A DNA stretch of 64,000 nucleotides from Acytostelium subglobosum LB1. Lineage: Eukaryota; Evosea; Eumycetozoa; Acytosteliales; Acytosteliaceae. The stretch lies in NCBI RefSeq assembly GCF_000787575.1, contig NW_012236509.1:250001-314000 (forward strand), read 5' to 3'. Shown here piece by piece: positions 56,797 through 64,000 of the stretch; the first letter of the stretch is position 1; every line of letters begins with the position of its first letter. The notes under the pieces were generated by a model, which ran no database searches, had not been told where the DNA came from, and saw only the letters and a list, made by a program, of their open reading frames with translations. The position numbers were made by a program, and so were the translations under genes.

Positions 56797-58961
56797 TTAG
56801 AGTTCGTCATGAGGTTGGAATGACCTCTGTTTGTTGTTATCGCCAAGGTTTGTAGATGTCTCCTCTAATAACTTGGTAATGATTGGACGGACTACCTTCT
56901 CCAGTGCTTTGTACTGGGTATCATACTCATCAAACAACACCAATGGTTCTCCAAAGTCATTGGGTAGCTTGCTGACTGTATCATCACTAGTCTTCAACAA
57001 CATCTCATAATTGTTGTTGGATTCAATCCACTTCAACACATCATTAATGGACGACTCGATGGAAGACCTGTTGTCTGCCGTGATCTTGCTGGCCACCTTG
57101 TCATTGATTATGGACTTGATCTGATTGATGAAGTTCTCCAAACTAATACGTGATTGAACTCTCTCAACAAGGGCAGTGTCATTGTCCTTGAGACTCATCG
57201 CCTCCTCCATGTTGTCATAGAATGAACGTGCATCCGAGTCTGAATTGATAGTGATCGACTTCATGCTTCCAGTTGACAAATCCTTTGCATATACTTGGAA
57301 GATACCATTGACATCAATCTCAAACTTGACCTCGATGCGTGGAGTTCCACGCGGTGCCAGAGGTATACCAGTGAACTCGAACTCGTTCATCAGATTGTTG
57401 TCCTTGGCAAACGGTCTCTCGCCTTCGAATATCTTGAAGTGCATCGTGTCTTGGTTGTCGCGCGATGTAGTGAACACATGTGTTTTCCTCGCTGGGATCA
57501 CCATTTGATTTCTGGTAATAAAGGGTACCATGACGCCACCCGTCGTCTCAATACCCATCGTTGGCGTGTAGTCTCTATACCAACAATAAAGACAGTAGGG
57601 CGCCAATTTCGGTTCCACAAGGAAGCCCACCCCGTTTAAGGCGGCGCCAGCTGAGACGGCTCGTTGTGGTGATGCCATATAGTGCCAATTGTTAAATGAT
57701 TCTTTGCCATCAAAGAAGTCTGACAACATTTTAGGAACCTTGGTTATGCGACAGTGATATCCAACCAAGATGTACTCGTTGATATCTCTCTTGTTCAAGC
57801 CACTGCTCTCCAGAGCTCGATTGACTGGATCGAGTAAATGATCAAAGATATCTTTGTTGAGGTCCTCAAACTTGTCACTTGTCAGTGTGTCAACTAGGTC
57901 ATGATCTTCAAAGAAGTCCTCTACTTTGATCTCAACTTCACTTAGTTTGAAGCCAAAGATTCTTTTGTGATCAATGGCACGACTCAGTTTCTGGATTGAT
58001 ACCTTGTCCAAGTGTGCATCCTTTTTGGTCTTGTTCTTGAATGATGAGAGGAAGTACTTGGCTACATTTTGATCAATGATTCTGCCACTCAATCCAGTAT
58101 CTCCATTTGTGTTGGCCAACACCTTTATGTCACCATTGTAGTTGGCATTCAAGATAGTGACTTCCAACATGTCTATTCCGAAATCAAACACCAAGATGTT
58201 CTTGTCACCATCGCTCTTCTCTATATCCATTCCAAGATAGGCTGATACTGGCTCATCAAGGACACGTACGACCTTTAGCCCTGCCAATGCACCAATGTCT
58301 TTGATTGCCTCTCGCTGCTGATCGTTGAAGTTTAAAGGACAGGTGATTATCGCATGTGTGACTTGAAAACCAAAGATTGACTCAGCGCTCTTTCTCATTA
58401 GAATGATGATCATTGCAGCGATCTCCAATGGCGAGTATGCATTGTCTTCACCATTGAACTTGACGACAATATACGGCTTGTCATCTTTGTCGACCACCCT
58501 GAATGGTAATGACTTCAAACTGTCCTGAACATGTTGATCGGAGAACCTGAGTGTGTGTTTGTTGGTGTTAGTTAGAATACTCTTGACAGAGCATGCCGAT
58601 GTTGTACTTACCTTCTTCCGATCAATTGCCTGATTTGCTCAATGGTAATTGTGTTCTCAGGGTCGAGGATGGCCTGGTTCATTGCTTCTTCATTACCAAC
58701 TATTATCCGATTATCTTTGAATGCTACATAAGATGGAATCGTCAAGGGTTCACCAAGGTAATAGAGATTCGATTGACTCGTGTAGACCTGCATTGTTGAG
58801 TAGGCACTGCCCAAGTCAATACCTATTACAAAACCTTCTTTATCATAGTCTTTTGGTGCAATATAACTATCTACTACACATGATTGAGATATATCTAATA
58901 TTGAAATGAATAATAATGATGTAATTATAACAAATGAATGAATGAACACTGTTGTCTTCAT
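56797..58961 (-). CDS. Divergent ER Hsp70-like protein (BiP-like), C-terminal HDEL
   Basis: Two exons (58961-58612, 58546-56797) encode 699 aa, slightly longer than BiP. A signal peptide (MKTTVFIHSFVIITSLLFISILDISQSC) leads into the nucleotide-binding domain: GIDLGSAYSTMQV (46-58), VGNEEAMNQAILDPENT, IRQLIGRRFSDQHVQDSLKSLPFRVVDKDDKPYIVVKFNGE and HAIITCPLNFNDQQREAIKDIGALAGLKVVRVLDEP. The substrate-binding beta domain is present (TPTMGIETTGGVMVPFITRNQMVIPARK, IFEGERPFAKDNNLMNEFEFTGIPLAPRGTPRIEVKFEIDVNGIFQV), with a helical lid and the end QPHDEL. Changes from BiP include Lys to Arg in the AKRLIGR position, FDFGIDMLEVTIL for FDLGGGTFDVSLL, and LAPYCLYCWYRDYT in place of the usual hydrophobic LLLLDV linker. 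Folding-client binding may remain while ATP cycling is doubtful; this is inferred. It shares its intron position and the RRxSDQHVQD motif with the adjacent paralog. Confidence 0.9.
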
Positions 58962-59184
58962 ATGTGTGTATTGTTATTGTATTTCCTGTTGTTGTATGCG
59001 ATGAGATGAGATTAGATGAGTGAGTGAGCTTGTCTTATTCGGTCGAGGGTTGGACTCTCTCTCACTCTCCTATCTCTCTCTCTATCTCTCTCTTGTCATC
59101 TCAATTGCGTTGTCATCAACAATGAAATGGAACTTCCACACTCTTGATGGCTTTAACCAAAAATATCTTGCAATCATCCATTTA

Positions 59185-59185
59185 N
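59185..59185. other. Ambiguous base in the FIG4-like gene leader
   Basis: A single n lies 40 bases upstream of the start codon at 59225, outside the coding region. It has no effect on the gene model but marks a second low-quality position in this assembly. Confidence 0.9.
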
Positions 59186-59224
59186 TTGTTGTAATTGATA
59201 CAGATAATATATATATACATACAC

Positions 59225-62200
59225 ATGGAGAATACAAATATATCTCCCAATACTACTACAACTACTACAACAACAACTAATACTACAACTACTCAGAATA
59301 TTGATGATGTGAACAAACAGACTCAGACTCAGACTCAGACTCAAGGTCATGCTCAAGGTCAGACTCAGCCACAACACAATGAATCGTCATCATCAACATC
59401 TAATACAGATGCAGAGAGGATACCTCTGAAGGAGTCTATATTCTGGAACAACTTGCCATCATCTGATCACCAACCTACAATCAACAACAACATCAGCAGT
59501 GTCAACTCTGACTACATCATGCCCATCACAGCCTTCTCAATGCAGAAGTTTGTACTATACGAGACAAAGAGTGTATGTTTGATTGATTGATTGATTGATT
59601 GAGGTATGATACTGACCTCTTCATACACATTCACAGCGCTTCTATCTTGTTGGATCAAACAGAACAAAGAACAGGTTTAGATTGTTAAAGATTGATAGGA
59701 CTTATGAGGACAGGGTGGTGATTAGTGAGGACCCGACAGAGTATAATAAGGTACAACTGCAGGAGCTGTTGACAATGATAGAGAATGCTAATAAGGAGGG
59801 ATTGAGCAGGGTATGCTCGTCATACGGTCTTCTTGGATTCATCCGATTCCTTCACGGCTACTACATCATCTTGATCACAAAGCGTCGCAAGGTCGGCCTG
59901 ATTGGCACGCACATCATATATGGCATCGACGACACGACCTATGTCTACATCCCCACCACTGTGCCCAAGGCCAACAGTCCGGACTTTGTCGACGAGACCC
60001 GCTACAAGGGACTGTTCCTGGGCCTGGACCTCACCAAGGACTTCTTCTTCAGCTACACGTACGACATCACACGCACACTCCAGTACAACATGACACGTTA
60101 CTTCCACAACCCTGCGCCCAAGACTATTCAAATCGATGAGAAGACCAACCAACCCAAGCTCTACTACAACGAGCAGTTTGCATGGAATCAGTTCCTTCTT
60201 GAAAAGCTCGTCTCGCAGTCCATCACCTGGAACTGGATACTTCCAATCATACATGGATTCATACTTCAAGAGAGTATGTTTGATTGAGTGATCGAGTGAT
60301 CATCATAACTCTAACACTCATTCACTCGCCCAATCAATCAATCAGAGATCGATATATTTGGAAAGGCTGTAGACTTGATATTGATCGCGCGAAGAAGTAG
60401 ACATTATGCTGGAGCAAGATTCCTCAAGCGTGGCATTAATGAGAATGGACATGTGGCCAATGAAGTGGAGACGGAGCAGATTGTACAAGAGCCACTGTCT
60501 GGCAACACAAGACAGTCGCAGTTCTCTTCTTATGTTCAGGTGCGTGGATCAATCCCTTTGTACTGGGAGCAGGACAACAATATCGTCACACCCAAACCAC
60601 CCATTCAGATGCAGCGCATGGAGCCATTCTACGGCTCGACCATCGTGCACTTCCAACACCTCTTCCGCAAGTATGGCTCGCCCGTGGTCATCCTCAACCT
60701 CGTCAAATCCAACGAGAAGAAGCCACGTGAGTCCATCCTGCTGGGCGAGTTCACCACGTGCGTCGAGCAGCTGAACGAGCAGCTGCCGCCCGAGCACCAG
60801 CTCATCTACCAGGCTTGGGACTTCCACAAGGCGGCCAAGGCCAAGAATGAGGATCACATGGGCTGGCTCGACTCATTCGCTCTGCAGACCATCCAAAAGA
60901 CTGGCATCTTCCACTCGTCCAAGAAGCTGTATTCGACGTCGATACGCGAGGCCTGCCAGGCCGACTGCAAGGTCAACCTGAAGTACGGCGTGAGCGGCAC
61001 CGAGCAGACCGGTATCGCACGCACCAACTGCATCGACTCGCTGGACCGCACCAACACGGCGCAGTTCTGCATTGGCAAGTGCGCTCTAGCGCACCAGTTG
61101 TACGCAATGGGTGTAATCGATCAACCACACCTCGAGTTCAACACGGGTATCGTCGAGATCCTCATCGAGATGTACGAAGCGTGTGGCAACCAGATCGCGC
61201 TGCAGTACGGAGGCTCGGAGCTGGCCAACACGATCAAGACCTACACCAAGAACTCGCTGTCATCGCAGTCACGTGACCTCGTCACCACCATCAAGAGATA
61301 CATCTCCAACTCATTCATTGATGTGGACAAGCAGCACTCTATCAATCTATTCCTTGGCTACTACGTGCCGTCGCGACACATTGAGGACATTGCGTTGTGG
61401 AACCTTGAGACCGACCATTATCTGCACAACAAGACGAAGCGTCTACAGCACCACCTGCTGTCCAACACGCGCTGGTGGGAGGAGCCGCTCAAGGACTTCA
61501 AGAAGACGTCGCTAATGTGCAACTATGCCGAGAAGCACTCGATGATACAGTTGATGCGTCAGCGAGCCGTCGAGTTTGAGGACAACTTCTACAAGCCCGA
61601 CACATTCACATGGATCGACAAGCACTTTGACTATCGTTTCAACGATCCGATCCGATTCAGGAATCTCACATCGGCTATCGCCAACTACTTGGAGTCGCCC
61701 AAGCTCATCAAGAAGAATGTTCAAGCCAATGGCGCCAACGGCAGTAACAACAACAACAACTCTCAATCATCATCATCAGCCAACAATGAGATAATGTAAG
61801 TACTCTGGCGAGCATGCTACATCCATCACTCACTAACTCACTCAATCATAGTCGCTATGACATCAAGAGATGGGTGGTCTCAATTACAAAGGGCAAGTCA
61901 GTTGCGAATGGTGGTACAAAGAAGAAGACTGGCGATATGAACGGAGCGAATGAGAAGATGGACACAAAGATCAGTGAGGGCGAGGACAAGGGTCATCTCG
62001 GCAACTACCAGCCATTCAAGAAGTTTGGCATTGAGCTGGGTACGAAGAAGTCCGAGCAGGACGTGTTCAACAACTATTGCTGCCCGGCCGACAAAACTGT
62101 CAACATCCACGCGTCGCAATACTCATCGCAGGACATTTACAGCCACAACTTTTACGCTGACTATATCAAGAACAGCGAGCAACTCAACTTTATCAACAGC

Positions 62201-62485
62201 TCACTCAAGCCCACACCCGCCAAGGGTACGGTCAAGTGGTCGACCACACGCAATGGACAGAGACGCGCCAATGCACCCGAGGTCACCAAGCACGAGCTAC
62301 AGACCGCCTTCTACTACTCATTCCTACAAACGCACAACAGCAATGCGCTGTACCCTGTATCATCAGACAACGAGTCCACCTACGTTGGCCACTCACAGAG
62401 CATCAAGAACATGCTGCTACAGAAGGAGCCACCCCTCCAGTTTGGTTCACAGCGCACCAACTCATCGTACATACCGATCAGTTAG
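59225..62485 (+). CDS. FIG4-type SAC-domain phosphoinositide phosphatase
   Basis: Four exons (59225-59572, 59637-60273, 60346-61795, 61852-62485) encode 1,022 aa. FIG4 removes the 5-phosphate of PI(3,5)P2 and is part of the PIKfyve-VAC14 complex on endolysosomes. After a Thr/Gln-rich N-terminus, [34 protein letters not shown] matches the FIG4 start. The SAC domain follows with GLLGFIRFLHGYYIILITKRRKVGLIG, RSRHYAGARFLKRGINENGHVANEVETEQI and the catalytic CX5R at C557-R563 (RTNCIDSLDRTNTAQF). LQYGGSELANTIKTY and INLFLGYYVPSRHIEDIALWNLETDHYLH are typical of FIG4 rather than Sac1 or synaptojanin. The usual CLDR Cys is Ser here, but the catalytic Cys and Arg are kept. There is no C-terminal membrane anchor, as in FIG4. 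The tail contains Asn/Ser runs. All exon phases agree, and the gene is convergent with the next, 45 bases away. Confidence 0.94.
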
Positions 62486-62530
62486 TCCAATCATTCATTA
62501 CATTCCATGTTGTATCATACTTCTTTATTT

Positions 62531-64000
62531 TTAGAGCTGTGCGTCGGTTGCCTTCATCTTCATCTGGGTCTTCATGATCTTCCTCTCTTGTTGGCTCCAT
62601 ACTAACTTCTGCTTGATCAGCCATCCCGCTCCAACTGCTGCCGCCAGCAACACAGCGCCACATGTCACAGCAATGACGATGATCTTCCATTTGGGGAAGC
62701 CGCTTGATGGGCACACCTCGGACTCGACACCAACCAAGCCCACCATGCTGGGATCGATTGTACATTGTTGGAAGTAGGGTAGGTTCAGAGCTGTCCAAAG
62801 GGAGAATGTGTCGTTGGTGGGGGGCTGCGCGAGGATGAGCACATCGTCGCCTGATAGTTCGATAAAGTCCGATTGGACAACACGCTCATCCACAAAGAGA
62901 TGGCTGGCAAACTTGACCTGAAGGATAGAGTTGCCTGCCACAACATGATATGAGTTGGTGGCCAGCTCCCCAGTGGTCGTAAGAGTCTCGCTGCATGGGC
63001 CCAGGGTAGTTCGGTTTGTCTTTGTCTCCATTATCACCTGGAGCGTGTGAAGGGTGCTGTTGAACGACCAATTGTAAAGAGATAGTACAATCTTGATTGA
63101 GTTGGCGGGGATTGGTATGAGCTGGCCTGCAAACTGGTATATTCCCGCGTCCTTGAACTGATACATGGTCATTGCAACAATGACTGGATCTTTGTTAAAC
63201 ACTCCTGTGATGACTCCCGAGCCATTGTCGGCAGTCCAAAAGATGTTGGCCATATCCAAAGTGCGCACAGTCTGACCCATGGGATTGAGTTCGCGTAGAT
63301 ACCTAATGCCTGACACAAAGTCCACACGTGATGGGTTGATCACAGTGCCATTGTTGCCAGATGGGTTGGTGTTGGTGTTGTCAGTGGGCTTGGTGCAGGC
63401 GGCCAATGTCCAGCCACTCTCACAGAAGCATGTGCCCTGTATACATCGACCATGGTCATTGCACAACGCACCACTTGGTGCCACTCTCGGACAGTTTGCG
63501 TCGTTGGCATAGTAGAACAACTGTTTGATCACTGTGAAGCCAGCCATTGTAAGATTAACAAACATCGACTTGTTGTCTGACTTGGCCAACATTCCATCAA
63601 ACTGACATGTCAGGATGGATGATGATAAGACTCGAGGGTTGTAGCATGGTGCTCTTGACACAGCTGCAGTTGTGTTGCTACCTATGGTAACTGACACATT
63701 GTTATCTGAGAAGTACCTGCCAGAGATTGTCAGTGTTGTTGAGATGTTCTCGTATCCAGGTGTAATCTCGGTCATCTCCATTGAGAGGTACTTGAAGTTG
63801 AATGCAGGTGCCTTGGTTCCATTTAATGATAGCTGAACTGATAGTGTCGTGTTGAGGCCGCCGGATGGCTTCGCCAAGGTACAGGCAATCTTGAGATGTG
63901 GTGTGATGAAGGTGATGTCTGTGCACTTGTCATGACCAATGCCCACGTCCAGGAGTGTTGGGTCGGTGTACAGGTTGGCTCCAGTGATTGTGAAACGGCC
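62531..64000 (-). CDS. IPT/TIG- and EGF-containing single-pass membrane protein, 3' part
   Basis: The gene enters from the right edge and stops at 62531, giving about 489 residues without an intron. At the edge is GRFTITGANLYTDPTLLDVGIGHDKCTDI, the core of an IPT/TIG (immunoglobulin-like) domain. A second unit follows (TEITPGYENISTTLTISGRYFSDNNVSVTIGSN...CYNPRVLSSSILTCQ), then an EGF-like module (CPRVAPSGALCNDHGRCIQGTCFCESGWTLAAC). A beta-rich region with many N-glycosylation sequons comes next. The C-terminal membrane segment is WKIIVIAVTCGAVLLAAAVGAGWLI, with a short basic tail. Large IPT/TIG-EGF proteins of this build are common in dictyostelids and include the Tgr cell-recognition family and ComC-like proteins. 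This one is likely a cell-surface or phagosomal protein. Exact family and N-terminus are outside the window. Confidence 0.88.
   Translation of the reverse strand, partial: GRFTITGANLYTDPTLLDVGIGHDKCTDITFITPHLKIACTLAKPSGGLNTTLSVQLSLNGTKAPAFNFKYLSMEMTEITPGYENISTTLTISGRYFSDNNVSVTIGSNTTAAVSRAPCYNPRVLSSSILTCQFDGMLAKSDNKSMFVNLTMAGFTVIKQLFYYANDANCPRVAPSGALCNDHGRCIQGTCFCESGWTLAACTKPTDNTNTNPSGNNGTVINPSRVDFVSGIRYLRELNPMGQTVRTLDMANIFWTADNGSGVITGVFNKDPVIVAMTMYQFKDAGIYQFAGQLIPIPANSIKIVLSLYNWSFNSTLHTLQVIMETKTNRTTLGPCSETLTTTGELATNSYHVVAGNSILQVKFASHLFVDERVVQSDFIELSGDDVLILAQPPTNDTFSLWTALNLPYFQQCTIDPSMVGLVGVESEVCPSSGFPKWKIIVIAVTCGAVLLAAAVGAGWLIKQKLVWSQQERKIMKTQMKMKATDAQL

Overview
The window reads as nuclear DNA of a dictyostelid social amoeba, though not Dictyostelium discoideum itself, because coding regions here are clearly richer in G+C. 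The grounds are short GT-AG introns of about 55-185 bases, AT-rich intergenic DNA full of TGAT/AATC and CTCA repeats, Asn/Gln/Ser/Thr homopolymer runs in proteins, and lineage-typical families (FNIP-repeat/F-box proteins, SH2-containing SHK kinases, an expanded Rac GTPase set, IPT/TIG-EGF surface proteins). No rRNA, tRNA, CRISPR array, virus-like element or intact transposon was recognised.

Layout. 1-5 kb: 5' part of an APC amino-acid/polyamine transporter (-), a LUC7L3/CROP-type U1 snRNP protein (+), an RMDN/FAM82-type TPR protein (-) and an unrecognised, probably mitochondrial protein (+). 5.4-20.9 kb: one giant gene of about 5,063 codons encoding an RNF213/mysterin-like AAA+ protein whose C-terminus looks like a degenerate ubiquitin-specific protease domain; I see no RING or RZ finger. 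21-31 kb: an unknown three-exon gene, an F-box/FNIP protein, a zinc-ribbon protein with a possible ADP-ribosyltransferase-like fold, a large secreted Cys-rich protein, a mitochondrial-type Sel1-repeat protein and a small membrane protein. 32-45 kb: a tandem zinc-ribbon protein, an SHK kinase, a two-TM protein, a nuclear-type protein with a SILK + RVxF pair (candidate PP1 partner), an Arg/Ser phosphosite-rich protein and a RacB-type GTPase. 45.7-55.2 kb: a BAR-PH-ArfGAP-ankyrin (ACAP) protein, a putative winged-helix protein and an F-box-like gene with a frame disruption. 55.4-64 kb: two tail-to-tail divergent ER Hsp70s that both end in HDEL but have lost key ATPase residues, a FIG4-type SAC phosphatase, and the 3' part of an IPT/TIG-EGF membrane protein.

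The genes are not one operon-like pathway. Loose themes are actin/membrane traffic signalling (Rac, ACAP, SHK, FIG4), ubiquitin/AAA+ biology (RNF213-like, F-box) and ER/cell-surface biology. Four coding regions need a base-level correction or an unknown base (n at 9795) to stay in frame, so part of the apparent damage is probably assembly error. The most interesting items are the RNF213-like/USP-like fusion, the paired ER pseudo-chaperones, complementary ends in several introns, a shared 17-base intronic motif, and several structured non-coding elements.
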